Assembly: GCF_010645075.1 (NCBI RefSeq)
Contig: NZ_JAADZV010000006.1
Location: 287,264-351,263 of the forward strand
DNA from: Flavobacterium limi
Lineage (GTDB): Bacteria; Bacteroidota; Bacteroidia; Flavobacteriales; Flavobacteriaceae
Length of the DNA: 64,000 nucleotides
Direction of reading: 5' to 3'
Part shown: one piece after another, positions 44,401 through 52,765 of the stretch
Layout: every line of letters starts with the position of its first letter
How positions within the stretch are numbered: the stretch's first letter is position 1
Translations under genes and position numbers: made by a program
Notes under the pieces: generated by a model
What the model was told of the DNA's origin: nothing
What the model saw: the letters and a program-made list of their open reading frames with translations, nothing else
Databases searched by the model: none

Positions 44401-45027
44401 CTGGATGGCGTTAAGAAAAGCCCGGGCTTAGAAAATCTTCCTGTGATTGTATTTACGGGAAAAAGTTTGTCTCTTAAAGAAGAAATAAAAATTAAAAAAT
44501 ATGCAGATTCTATAATCGTAAAAACAGCACATTCGTACCAGAGAATGCTTGATGAAGTATCGCTTTTCCTGCATTTGGTTGAAGAAAACAAAAGTACAGC
44601 AGGTACAAAAGAAAACCATAAAAAACTGAATTTACTGAATAACATTTTATTTGATAAAACGGTTTTGATAGTAGATGATGACGTTCGTAATATTTATTCG
44701 CTGACAAAGGCCTTAGAAGTATTTAAAATGAATGTAATTACTGCATTTGATGGTAAAGAAGCTATTAAAATGCTTGAAGAAAATCCAAACACTGATATTG
44801 TTTTGCTGGATATGATGATGCCAAATATGGACGGTTATGAAACGGCAGAAAAAATACGAACTAATCCAAGACACTTAACATTACCGTTAATTGCTGTTAC
44901 AGCAAAGGCCATGACAGGCGACCGTGAAAAATGCATCAGGGCAGGGGCTTCAGATTATATTACAAAGCCCGTTGATATTGATCAGCTCCTATCGTTGTTA
45001 CGGGTGTGGCTGTATGATAAAGTTTAA
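41452..45027 (+). CDS. CHASE3-HAMP-GAF hybrid histidine kinase with three receiver domains
   Basis: A 1191-residue membrane kinase. TM1 is at about residues 10-32, followed by a CHASE3 periplasmic domain (AQTSMRGYLITGNEQFLDQY), TM2 (about 178-200), HAMP, GAF (about 280-430) and a long coiled coil (430-520). HisKA has His529 in ANMSHELRTPLNSI, then HATPase_c with GGTGLGLSISRELAK. Three receivers follow with phosphoacceptors Asp850, Asp972 and Asp1120. The stop codon lies 16 bases before the start of the stand-alone receiver. Multistep phosphorelay to downstream CheR/CheB partners or to the single receivers is likely. Confidence 0.93.
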   Translation: MKQNNFKRNLLISSLVSLLILMISSFASFLSIRSLLNSNYWVNHTQEVIYNLNEGISIVTDAQTSMRGYLITGNEQFLDQYNDAEKRSDKVFGLLDELTQDNPSQQKNLKEVKSRTHVFYKYLHNQVVKKRLGKNTVSFDLNEGKKMMDELRTYYKNIENSEQILLKERNANSQRYGNYSFILIIAAFIIAFIITIVFLLRILKDYNERSFLQEELERKDKETAERIKAISTIAGNISRGNYDIRVDDTKSDALGSVGESLNSMGASLKSSFDLLSQKEWLQTGIAQLNNVMIGDKELERLSKDVIEFICQYTKSNAGVIYAIDGDELYAISGYSYLPNKNREHIKQGEGLIGQCVVSRKILELKSFSERDVQITYALGEIKPKHIVAVPLIDTKIEGAFELASVKEFTEIELEFLQTVSNNIAIAIKSTQNRKRVLELLEETQAQSEELRIQHSELEAMNAELETQTEKLQASEEELRVQQEELEQTNEELSERSVLLEERNTEIQKKSEALELTTRYKSEFLANMSHELRTPLNSILLLSRLLSENNNKSMNSEEIEFAKVIQSSGNSLLGLIDEILDLSKIEAGKMELEFLDVSTKEITDNLSNLFTVVAKEKKIDFEIISEKAPIVIKTDKMRLEQILKNLISNAIKFTEKGSVSLEIKINDDDNNIICFIVKDTGIGIPLDKQPLIFEAFQQADGSTKRKYGGTGLGLSISRELAKLLNGEIILHSKENVGSSFTLCLPVFGSSQKKKTALKTPPIEIEQQDDEIQENNSNNKYISAVIPEEVEDDRNSISEHDKVILIVEDDINFAKSLLTFSRKKGYKGVVAVRGDYALNFALLYKPIGVLLDIELPVKSGWEILEELKNNSQTKHIPVHIMSSHKLKQESLLKGAVDFLDKPVAFDKIPEVFVRIEHIINKEAQKVLIIEDNPKHAKALAYFLGSYNINSEIKSEVSEGLKALDKSDVDCVILDMGIPDKQAYEILDGVKKSPGLENLPVIVFTGKSLSLKEEIKIKKYADSIIVKTAHSYQRMLDEVSLFLHLVEENKSTAGTKENHKKLNLLNNILFDKTVLIVDDDVRNIYSLTKALEVFKMNVITAFDGKEAIKMLEENPNTDIVLLDMMMPNMDGYETAEKIRTNPRHLTLPLIAVTAKAMTGDREKCIRAGASDYITKPVDIDQLLSLLRVWLYDKV

Positions 45028-45043
45028 TCAAAAAGAAGTAAAA

Positions 45044-45409
45044 ATGAATAAAAAACGACTCTTAATTATAGACGACGATTCCAGAAATATTTTTGCTCTT
45101 GAAAACACACTTCGTGCCAGATCATTTGATTGTTTATCATGTCTGAGTGCCGAGGAAGCTTTGAAAATATTACATTCAGATGAAAATATAGATGCAGTTT
45201 TAATCGATATGATGATGCCTGAAATGGATGGTTACGAGGCCATTCCGTTAATAAAGCAAATTCCGTCACATGAATCAACATTTATCATAGCGGTAACAGC
45301 TCAGGCAATGAAGGGGGATAAGGAAAAATGTTTGGAAGCTGGTGCGGATGATTATATTTCAAAACCGGTTGATGTGGATAAATTGCTTTTGTTACTGAGC
45401 AAAATTTGA
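45044..45409 (+). CDS. Single-domain response regulator
   Basis: Start at 45044 (MNKKRLLIIDDDSRNIFALE); the open frame begins earlier but that part overlaps the kinase gene. The 121-residue receiver has the acidic pocket IDDDS, phosphoacceptor Asp55 in AVLIDMMMPEMDGYE and Lys in YISKPVDV. It closely resembles the third receiver of the preceding hybrid kinase, suggesting a duplication. The next gene, cheR, starts seven bases after the stop. Confidence 0.93.
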   Translation: MNKKRLLIIDDDSRNIFALENTLRARSFDCLSCLSAEEALKILHSDENIDAVLIDMMMPEMDGYEAIPLIKQIPSHESTFIIAVTAQAMKGDKEKCLEAGADDYISKPVDVDKLLLLLSKI

Positions 45410-45416
45410 AAGTGTT

Positions 45417-46226
45417 ATGATTGAAGATATTGAATTAGAAACCCTTATAAATGAGGTATATGAATATTATGGTTTCGATTTTGGCAGTTATTCAAGAGCC
45501 TCTTTAAAAAGACGTGTAAACAGGATATATCAACTGGATGGATTTGCTTATTTTTATGAATTTTTATCAAAAATCAGGTACGATCCGGAATATTACAAAC
45601 ATGTTGTAGATGAAATTACAGTAAATGTTACTGAAATGTTTCGGGATCCTTCTTTTTATTCTGTAGTTCGAAATCAAATTCTTCCGTTATTAGGGACAAA
45701 ACCTTTTATTCGCTTATGGCATGCTGGCTGTTCAACAGGTGAAGAAGTTTATTCAATGGCCATTTTATTGAAAGAAGCAGGATTACTGCATAAATCGTTA
45801 ATTTATGCAACAGATATTAATGCTAAAGTCTTAGAAACGGCGAAAAAAGGGATTTTTCCTTTAAGGATGATGAAAGAGTATTCAGAAAATTACCGTGATT
45901 CTGGAGGAAAAGAAGATTTTTCGAATTATTATACTGCCAATTACGGCATTGCAAAATTTGATGAAGAGTTAGCTCAAAAAATGGTTTTTTCTCAGCATAA
46001 CCTTGTATCAGATAACTCTTTTAATGAGTTTGATGTAATTTTTTGTCGTAATGTTTTGATTTATTTTGATAATGACCTGCAAAAAAGAGCCATTAATTTA
46101 TTTGATGAAAGCTTGTCTGTTTTGGGTTTTTTAGCTTTAGGTACAAAGGAAACTATTAAATATTCAATAGCTCCTGGCAAATACAAACAATTGGATAGAG
46201 AAAAGATATGGAGAAAGATCAGATAA
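45417..46226 (+). CDS. CheR-type protein-glutamate O-methyltransferase
   Basis: A 269-residue CheR-like enzyme: N-terminal helical CheR_N with YSRASLKRRVNRIYQLDGF, then the SAM-binding domain with LWHAGCSTGEEVYSMAILL, YATDINAKVLETAKKGIFPL and FDVIFCRNVLIYFDNDLQKR. It transfers methyl groups to glutamate side chains of receptor-type proteins. There is no chemoreceptor or CheA/CheW in the window, so the target is probably another signalling protein, perhaps the coiled-coil region of the hybrid kinase. It overlaps the cheB-like gene by 19 bases. Confidence 0.92.
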   Translation: MIEDIELETLINEVYEYYGFDFGSYSRASLKRRVNRIYQLDGFAYFYEFLSKIRYDPEYYKHVVDEITVNVTEMFRDPSFYSVVRNQILPLLGTKPFIRLWHAGCSTGEEVYSMAILLKEAGLLHKSLIYATDINAKVLETAKKGIFPLRMMKEYSENYRDSGGKEDFSNYYTANYGIAKFDEELAQKMVFSQHNLVSDNSFNEFDVIFCRNVLIYFDNDLQKRAINLFDESLSVLGFLALGTKETIKYSIAPGKYKQLDREKIWRKIR

Positions 46227-46792
46227 TTCCGGATTTTAGGGTCGTAATTATAGGAGGCTCTGCAGGAAGTTTGAATGCGCTGATGCAGATTTTACCGCAT
46301 TTGTGTGCAATTAAGTCCTTTGCAATTGTAATTGTATTGCACCGAAAAAGCACTGATGAACAAACTTTAGAAGAACTTATCGCTTTAAAAACCATTATAA
46401 ATGTAAAGCCGGTAGAGGATAAAGTTCCTTTTTTACCCGGATTTATTTACATTGCGCCTTCGAATTACCATTTATTATTCGAAAAGAATAGCACTTTATC
46501 ACTAGATACTTCTGAAAAAATAAACTATAGCAGGCCAAGTATTGATGTTTCTTTTGAATCGGCAGCAGAAATCTACAAAAATAATCTGACCGGTATTTTG
46601 CTGTCAGGATCAAATGCTGACGGAACAGAAGGACTAAAAGCAATCAAAAATGAAGGAGGGACTATTATTGTACAGGATCCGAAATCTGCCGACATGCCTT
46701 TTATGCCCAATAGTGCTATTCAAAATACAATACCTGATTATGTTTTAAATATTCAGGAAATACTTCAGTTTATTCTCTCAATAGATAATTAA
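46208..46792 (+). CDS. CheB-type methylesterase without receiver domain
   Basis: A 194-residue protein that is only the CheB catalytic domain. The triad appears as Ser18 (IIGGSAGSLNAL), His45 (VLHRKS) and Asp138 (LSGSNADGTEGL), followed by the conserved VQDPKSADMPFMPNSAI. No N-terminal receiver is present, so activation must come from partners such as the stand-alone receiver two genes upstream. It would reverse CheR methylation. The start codon lies inside the cheR-like gene. Confidence 0.92.
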   Translation: MEKDQIIPDFRVVIIGGSAGSLNALMQILPHLCAIKSFAIVIVLHRKSTDEQTLEELIALKTIINVKPVEDKVPFLPGFIYIAPSNYHLLFEKNSTLSLDTSEKINYSRPSIDVSFESAAEIYKNNLTGILLSGSNADGTEGLKAIKNEGGTIIVQDPKSADMPFMPNSAIQNTIPDYVLNIQEILQFILSIDN

Positions 46793-46842
46793 GTTTCATT
46801 ATTTTAGTAATTTATAAAATAACTATAAATAATATAGATTTA

Positions 46843-48540
46843 ATGAATTCACCTGTTTATGTTCTCGGTACCGGACTTTCACACAATGGATCTGCGGTTT
46901 TACTGAAAAATGGTCGTGTATGCGTAGGCATTGAAAAAGAACGGTTAACCCGAATTAAACATGATGGTGGAAATGATAATCTCGCAATTCAGTATTGTCT
47001 GGATGCTGAAGGGATTCAGTTAAAAGATATTTCGCTTGTAGTACAATGTGCAAATTTCGATATTCCCGATCGAAGTCAATATAAAGGTAAAAGACTTTTT
47101 GCAGAAGTACCGGATTTAAAAATCATTGATATTTCACACCATCTGGCGCATGCCTACAGTGCTGTTGGAACTTCTTCATTTTCCGAATGTGCCGTAATGG
47201 TTATTGATGGCTGTGGAAGTCCGCTGGATCAGTTTCTTAAATTGCATTCTGAACAAAAACAATATGTAAGCCCTGAAATTCTGAATGAAACTCAGATGGT
47301 TTGCGAAAAAGACAGCTTTTACCATTTTGACGGCCAAAAATTAACGCCTTTGCTAAAAGATTTTAGTAAAATGGCTGAAAGGTCAGACAGTTTATTTTCA
47401 CTTCCTACAACACAGCATTCTATTGGAGGTTTTTATGCTTCCGTTAGCCATTATGTTTTCGGGGATATGGATGATGTTGGGAAATTAATGGGACTTGCGC
47501 CTTTTGGAAATTCAGGGATTTATGATTTTGATGCTTTTGGATTTGAATCCGGCAATTTGTTTGTAAATGAAGACTGGAAAAATCAATTTGCCAATCCGTC
47601 AAAAGGATATGATTATTTCAAAAACAACTTTGAGTATTACGCCAATGTAGCAAAATGGGCTCAGGAGCAGGTCGAAAAAGCAGTTTTAAAATGCATTCAT
47701 AACCGGTTGGAAAAATTTCCTCATAAAAATTTATGCTATTCCGGCGGAGTTGCACTTAATGCTGTGGCAAACGCCAAACTTCAGGATAGTAAAATAGCTG
47801 AAAATATTTATTTTGAACCCGCTGCTGCAGATAATGGTCTGGCGCTTGGCTGTGCATTTTATGGCTGGCTGGAATATTTGAACATGCCAAAAGTACCTCA
47901 TGACGGCAGTACTTGTTTCGGAAAAACATACTCAAATGATGAAATTGAAACGACGCTGAACAAAGATGAAAACAAAAAATATAAACCTAGAAAATTTTCA
48001 GATGAAAATGAGTTAGTAAACTATTGTGCCGAAAAATTAAATCAGGGAAAAACAATTGCCTGGTTTCAGTCGGGAGCGGAATTTGGTCCTCGTTCTTTAG
48101 GCCGAAGAAGTATTTTGGCACATCCCGGAATTGAAGGGATGAAAGACCATATCAATCTGGATATTAAATTCAGGGAAGATTTTCGTCCTTTTGCGCCGGC
48201 AGTATTAAAAGAAAATGTGGGAGAATATTTTGTAAAAGGAAGAAATAGTCCTTATATGATTTTGGTAGATAAAACAAAACCTGAATATTTAGAAAAACTT
48301 AAAAATGTAACACATAGGGATGGTTCGGCACGTGTACAGACAGTAGAAGAAAGCTGGAATTCAAAGTTTGTAAAATTACTTACGGCATTTTATGAACAAA
48401 GTGGAATTGCAGTTTTACTCAATACAAGCCTGAACAAAAAAGGAATGCCCATTGTTGAAACTCCTGAAGAAGCACTTCATTTATTCGAAATTACAGCTTT
48501 GGATATTTTAGTTATGGAAAACTATATAATCGAAAAGTAA
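46843..48540 (+). CDS. Carbamoyltransferase (NodU/CmcH/TobZ family)
   Basis: A 565-residue enzyme with an ASKHA-type N-terminal domain: HNGSAVLLKNGRV, IDISHHLAHAYSAVGTSSF and VIDGCGS, plus YSGGVALNAVANAKL. The C-terminal domain has FGPRSLGRRSILAHP and FRPFAPAVLKE. Such enzymes transfer carbamoyl from carbamoyl phosphate via carbamoyl-AMP to hydroxyl or amino groups of secondary metabolites, sugars or antibiotics. It converges with, and its stop codon abuts, the Asp/Asn hydroxylase-like gene. The neighbours (iron oxygenase, HExxH protein, ATP pyrophosphatase) suggest a small-molecule or peptide modification locus. Confidence 0.9.
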   Translation: MNSPVYVLGTGLSHNGSAVLLKNGRVCVGIEKERLTRIKHDGGNDNLAIQYCLDAEGIQLKDISLVVQCANFDIPDRSQYKGKRLFAEVPDLKIIDISHHLAHAYSAVGTSSFSECAVMVIDGCGSPLDQFLKLHSEQKQYVSPEILNETQMVCEKDSFYHFDGQKLTPLLKDFSKMAERSDSLFSLPTTQHSIGGFYASVSHYVFGDMDDVGKLMGLAPFGNSGIYDFDAFGFESGNLFVNEDWKNQFANPSKGYDYFKNNFEYYANVAKWAQEQVEKAVLKCIHNRLEKFPHKNLCYSGGVALNAVANAKLQDSKIAENIYFEPAAADNGLALGCAFYGWLEYLNMPKVPHDGSTCFGKTYSNDEIETTLNKDENKKYKPRKFSDENELVNYCAEKLNQGKTIAWFQSGAEFGPRSLGRRSILAHPGIEGMKDHINLDIKFREDFRPFAPAVLKENVGEYFVKGRNSPYMILVDKTKPEYLEKLKNVTHRDGSARVQTVEESWNSKFVKLLTAFYEQSGIAVLLNTSLNKKGMPIVETPEEALHLFEITALDILVMENYIIEK

Positions 48541-49233
48541 TCAATATTCTAAATCTTTCAAAATAGCCTCTAAATTTGGTGGGTTCATACGTTTCAGTTC
48601 GGCAATTATAAGCTGTTTTTCTTTCTCGGAAGTTTCTGTGACAGGTCTGACAAATTCATTTTGACTGGCTTCTTTATAAAACAAATCATCTGTCCAGTCA
48701 TTACGAAGCCCGTCAATAACCAGATGAATTCTGTCCTCCATCCCTCGATTTGCGACCGAATGGGTAAAATTAGCATCAATATACCAGCATTCGCCTTCGT
48801 TCATAATCAAACGGTTTCCGTCTAAAATAAATTCAACTTCACTATTTGTAATGATTGGAATATGAAGTCTAAAACAGCCGTCTTCATATCCCAGACAATT
48901 ATCGGTATGTGGTTTAACTTCGGCGCCAACATCTAATTTCAGCAATCGGACTGCAGTTTTTGCGAACAGAAAGCTATCCAGAATTTCCTGAAAATAAGTA
49001 CAGGATTCCATGATTTCGGTAGGGACCAGTTTTTCATCACCTTTTGGAAGTGCAAAAATAGAATCCGATTTTCCGTTTTGTGACATTAAGGCAATAGAAG
49101 TCCATTTCCCGGAATAATCATTTGTGTTGTAATGATTGGTCCATTTTTTATCGATGATTTTTTGGACATCCGTTTTAAGTTTTTCAGGATCAAAAAACAT
49201 CGGAAATTTTATTGAGCGAACTAATTTATCCAT
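48541..49233 (-). CDS. Aspartyl/asparaginyl beta-hydroxylase-like oxygenase
   Basis: A 230-residue Fe(II)/2-oxoglutarate-type oxygenase. The iron ligands look like His109-x-Asp111 (VKPHTDNCLGYED) and His158 (FTHSVANRGMED), with Arg in DRIHLVID at the usual 2-oxoglutarate site. FRLHIPIITN and NEGECWYIDANFTHSV match the Asp_Arg_Hydrox family. Substrates of this family are Asp, Asn or Pro residues of peptides or free amino acids. It is the third gene of a tight three-gene operon (3-base and 5-base gaps). Confidence 0.87.
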   Translation of the reverse strand: MDKLVRSIKFPMFFDPEKLKTDVQKIIDKKWTNHYNTNDYSGKWTSIALMSQNGKSDSIFALPKGDEKLVPTEIMESCTYFQEILDSFLFAKTAVRLLKLDVGAEVKPHTDNCLGYEDGCFRLHIPIITNSEVEFILDGNRLIMNEGECWYIDANFTHSVANRGMEDRIHLVIDGLRNDWTDDLFYKEASQNEFVRPVTETSEKEKQLIIAELKRMNPPNLEAILKDLEY

Positions 49234-49236
49234 AAG

Positions 49237-49749
49237 TTAATCTCTTAGCCATTTTAGCATTTTAGGGAAAGGTTCTTTTCCTTCTTTTGCGGCATTTACT
49301 TTTCCTAAGGCAAGTCCGGCCCATTCCAGAAAAGGCAATCCGATATAATTTCCACTAGCAAAATTTGAAATCAGCCATTCCGATTCATTTTTGTAACCAT
49401 TGGGATGAAATACAAATTCGCTGTGTAATTCTAAATGTTTGGCAGCAGCAAAAGACCATAAGATCGCACCCATTTCTTCACCTTGCGAAGGCCAGTCAGA
49501 AGCCATTTTGTCAGTACCGGCAATTTTTCTTTCAGCTGAAGTTGTTACGGCAAGATGTCCTGCTTCATGAAGGATATCACCCGGGTACAATAATTTTTCA
49601 AAATCAATATAAAGACAATTCGGACCTAAATCCAGTCCCGGCAAAAAAGAAGTCTGGAGTTCTTTCTTAATTACGTTGATCCCAATTTCGTTTAAGAATG
49701 TCAGGACTTTTTCTAACTCAGATGATTGATTTTGGATACTCATTTTCAA
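49237..49749 (-). CDS. HExxH-motif putative zinc metalloprotein
   Basis: A 170-residue soluble protein. It has DILHEAGHLAV with His61, Glu62 and His65, a zincin-type HExxH. Possible third ligands include Glu91 or Glu92 in SQGEEMGAILWSFAAA, where an EExG pair follows 26-27 residues later. There is no signal peptide and no protease family that I recognise. It is between the Dph6-like and hydroxylase-like genes in one operon. It may process a peptide or be a metal-dependent hydrolase. The start could be Met1 or Met3. Confidence 0.72.
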   Translation of the reverse strand: MKMSIQNQSSELEKVLTFLNEIGINVIKKELQTSFLPGLDLGPNCLYIDFEKLLYPGDILHEAGHLAVTTSAERKIAGTDKMASDWPSQGEEMGAILWSFAAAKHLELHSEFVFHPNGYKNESEWLISNFASGNYIGLPFLEWAGLALGKVNAAKEGKEPFPKMLKWLRD

Positions 49750-49754
49750 ATAAA

Positions 49755-50525
49755 TTATTTCGGAATTAAATCAGTATACCAGAATCCATAATCAAATGCA
49801 TCGGTTGCGTTTGTGTCGCAGGCTGTATTGGAAGAATCCTGATTTTTAGGCTTTTCATATTTGCGATAAACTGTTTCACCAATTTCGAAATTAATAGCTT
49901 TAGAGAAAATGGGTCCATCAAAAGTAAAAGTATGAAATTCACCGTTTTCGCCACAGACATCTACATTTTCAGGTAAATCATTTATAAAATCCTGATCAAT
50001 AACCCGGCCCGTAAAACTTTTATCAAGATAACGTTCGTTTACACAAACTACAATGGTTTTGAAGCCTAAACGAATAAACTCCTGAATCAAATCAGGAGTA
50101 GGGATTTTCCAGATTGGAAAAATGCCTTTAAAACCCATATCAGCTAATTTGTTTTCACGGTATTTTCGTAAATCTTCCAAAAAAATATCCCCAAAAACAG
50201 AATGTGTAATACCTTCTTTTTTCAATCCGGATAAAGTTTCAGTCATGACATTTTCATACACTTCCATAGTGGGCATTTCCGGAATCTGCATTATTTTGAG
50301 AGGTAATTCAATACTTTTAGCCTGTGCTTCGAGTAATTCTGTACGCACCCCGTGCATTGAAATTCGCTGATATTGCTGATTGACGCTCGTAAGCAAATAT
50401 TCAATTTTATATTCAGGATCCCGAAGGATTTTATATAAGGCCAAAGCAGAATCTTTTCCGCTGCTCCAGTTAAATAAGGCTTTTTTAGGTGTTGACACGT
50501 TCTCGTAATTTTCTAATGTAAACAT
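49755..50525 (-). CDS. Dph6-type ATP pyrophosphatase (diphthine-ammonia ligase-like)
   Basis: A 256-residue ATP-PPase. The PP-loop is FNWSSGKDSALAL (SGKDS at residues 22-26). The rest has VNQQYQRISMHGVRTELLEA, FGDIFLEDLRKYRENKLADM and GENGEFHTFTFDGPIF, the hallmark of the Dph6/MJ0570 family. Bacteria have no diphthamide, so the bacterial members act on an unknown carboxylate as amide ligases or similar. It is the first gene of the operon with the HExxH protein and the hydroxylase-like protein. Confidence 0.87.
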   Translation of the reverse strand: MFTLENYENVSTPKKALFNWSSGKDSALALYKILRDPEYKIEYLLTSVNQQYQRISMHGVRTELLEAQAKSIELPLKIMQIPEMPTMEVYENVMTETLSGLKKEGITHSVFGDIFLEDLRKYRENKLADMGFKGIFPIWKIPTPDLIQEFIRLGFKTIVVCVNERYLDKSFTGRVIDQDFINDLPENVDVCGENGEFHTFTFDGPIFSKAINFEIGETVYRKYEKPKNQDSSNTACDTNATDAFDYGFWYTDLIPK

Positions 50526-50590
50526 ACAAATTTCATTCGATTTGTTGATGAAACCTTTGTAACTTTGGATTTTGCCTTCAATTTTATTCC

Positions 50591-52651
50591 ATGAAATACA
50601 TTCTATTATTTTTCACCGCTTTCATTTTTGCACAACAAACCCAATTTGTCGATTTTAAATCGGTTTCAGGTCAATTAAAACTAAATACCAAGGAAAAATC
50701 GGTATCAGGTTTGGTTAATTATCAGTTTCAAGTTTTAAAACCGGTCGATACCATTAAGATTGATGCCAAAAACATGGAGTTTTCCAATGTAACAATGAAT
50801 CAGAAAGAAGCTATTTTTATTAATACAGGCAAACAATTGCAAATCATAAATCATTTTCAGGAAGGCGAAAATCAATTAACATTCGAATATACTGTAAAAC
50901 CAAAACAAGCTTTGTATTTTGTAGATATTGAAAATGCTGAGGTACAAATCTGGACACAGGGGCAGGGAAGATACACGAGCAACTGGTTTCCGAGTTTTGA
51001 TGATGTAAATGAAAAACTGATTTTTAATTTAGAAATTACTTATGACAAAAACTATCAGGTTGTTTCGAACGGAATTTTTAAACAAAAAACGGAAGAAAAC
51101 GATCAATTTCACTGGCGATACCAAATGGAAAAACCAATGAGTTCCTATTTATTGATGCTTACCATTGGAAACTTTGATAAAAAAGAATTCAAGTCAAAAT
51201 CAGGAATTCCGCTTGAATATTATTTAGAACCTAAAGATGCAGATCGTTTTGAATCAACTTACCGTTATTCGAAACGTATTTTTGACTTTTTAGAAAAAGA
51301 AATAGGAGTTAAATATCCATGGAAAATCAACAGACAGATTCCGGTTCGGGATTTTCTTTATGCGGGAATGGAAAATACGACCACAACGCTTTTTGCGACC
51401 CGTTATGTGGTCGATTCAATTGGTTTTGAAGACCGAAATTATACGAATGTTGATGCACACGAACTGGCACATCATTGGTTTGGAGATTTAATTACGGCTG
51501 AAAGCAGTACACATCACTGGCTTCAGGAAGGTTTTGCAACGTATTATGCTTTATTGGCCGAAAAAGAAATTTATGGTGAAGATTATTTTTATTCAAAATT
51601 ATACGATACGGCGCAACAGCTCAAGTTTGCTTCCAGAACCGATGCAATTCCGGTTTTAAATGCCAAAGCCAGTTCATTGACTTTTTATGAAAAAGGAGCC
51701 TGGGCATTATTTGTTCTGCATGAAGCAATTGGAGACAAGGCTTTTAAAAAAGCTATAAAAAGCTATTTAAAAAAGTATGCCTATCAAACGGTAAATACGC
51801 AGGATTTCTTTAACGAAATTAAAAAAGTATCTGATTTTGATCTGGATAAATTTCAGAAGACCTGGTTAGAAACAACAGCTTTTGATACACCAACTGCCAA
51901 CGCCTTGTTGAGTAAAAATAAAGCAATTCAGGAACGTCTGGAAGTAGACAAACTGAAAAAAACACCTTTGGATGAAAAGCAGGATTATTTTTTAAAAGTT
52001 TTAAATTCAGATATTTATCATTCTGTTAAAATTGCAATTGTAGAGCAAATTGAAGCTGAAAAATACGAAGCTAAAAAAGTACTTTTAACAGCTGCTTTAC
52101 AAACAAACAATATAAAAGTACGTCAGGCTGTGGCAGAAAATTTATCGAAAATTCCGGAAGATTTCAGAACCCAATATGAAACTTTGTTAGAAGATAAATC
52201 TTATCAGACACAGGAAATTGCCCTTTATTTTTTATGGAAGAATTTTCCTGAACGAAGAACAGAATATCTTGATAAAACGAAAAAATGGGTTGGTTTCAAT
52301 GATTACAATATTCGTACGTTATGGCTTTCTTTAGCACTGTCTACAGAAAATTACAACAATGATCCGGAAGCATTAATTGCTGAATTAATTGCTTTTTCAT
52401 CTATAAAGTATGAAACTACTACAAGACAAAATGCTTTAGAAAAATTAATTGCATTTAAAATTATTAACGATCAGGTGTTGAGTAATTTAGTTAATGCTAC
52501 AACGCATCATATGTGGCAATTTTCAAAATTTGGGAGAGATACAATTCGATTGTTATTAAAAAATTCTGAAATGCGTGCTTCGTTTGAAAGAATTTTGACT
52601 AATTTGAGCCCTGATGAAAAGTTTCAGCTGAATCGCTTGTTGAAAGAGTAA
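50591..52651 (+). CDS. M1 family aminopeptidase
   Basis: A 686-residue zinc aminopeptidase with a short signal peptide (MKYILLFFTAFIFA), so it is probably periplasmic or surface-located. The exopeptidase motif AGMEN is at residues 258-262 and the zinc site is HELAHHWFGD (His290, Glu291, His294) with Glu313 in LQEGFATYY. The C-terminal half is helical with HEAT-like repeats (KVRQAVAENLSKIPEDFR). It cleaves N-terminal amino acids from peptides. It ends 114 bases before the patatin gene. Confidence 0.93.
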   Translation: MKYILLFFTAFIFAQQTQFVDFKSVSGQLKLNTKEKSVSGLVNYQFQVLKPVDTIKIDAKNMEFSNVTMNQKEAIFINTGKQLQIINHFQEGENQLTFEYTVKPKQALYFVDIENAEVQIWTQGQGRYTSNWFPSFDDVNEKLIFNLEITYDKNYQVVSNGIFKQKTEENDQFHWRYQMEKPMSSYLLMLTIGNFDKKEFKSKSGIPLEYYLEPKDADRFESTYRYSKRIFDFLEKEIGVKYPWKINRQIPVRDFLYAGMENTTTTLFATRYVVDSIGFEDRNYTNVDAHELAHHWFGDLITAESSTHHWLQEGFATYYALLAEKEIYGEDYFYSKLYDTAQQLKFASRTDAIPVLNAKASSLTFYEKGAWALFVLHEAIGDKAFKKAIKSYLKKYAYQTVNTQDFFNEIKKVSDFDLDKFQKTWLETTAFDTPTANALLSKNKAIQERLEVDKLKKTPLDEKQDYFLKVLNSDIYHSVKIAIVEQIEAEKYEAKKVLLTAALQTNNIKVRQAVAENLSKIPEDFRTQYETLLEDKSYQTQEIALYFLWKNFPERRTEYLDKTKKWVGFNDYNIRTLWLSLALSTENYNNDPEALIAELIAFSSIKYETTTRQNALEKLIAFKIINDQVLSNLVNATTHHMWQFSKFGRDTIRLLLKNSEMRASFERILTNLSPDEKFQLNRLLKE

Positions 52652-52765
52652 AATAGTGAATGAAGCATAGATAGAGAAGGAGAAACAAAAAAGATATAAG
52701 AATACCAAAGTCTTTATTCTTGAATCTATTTTCTTTCTTCTAAAAATAAAACCTACAATTAATTT

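Noticed and set aside
44924..45043. N-terminal extension of the stand-alone receiver
   Set aside because: This part overlaps the hybrid kinase gene and has no receiver-like sequence; ATG 45044 gives a standard length.
45417..46792. Chemotaxis operon
   Set aside because: CheR and CheB are present but there are no MCP, CheA, CheW or CheY-motor genes, and Flavobacterium lacks flagella.
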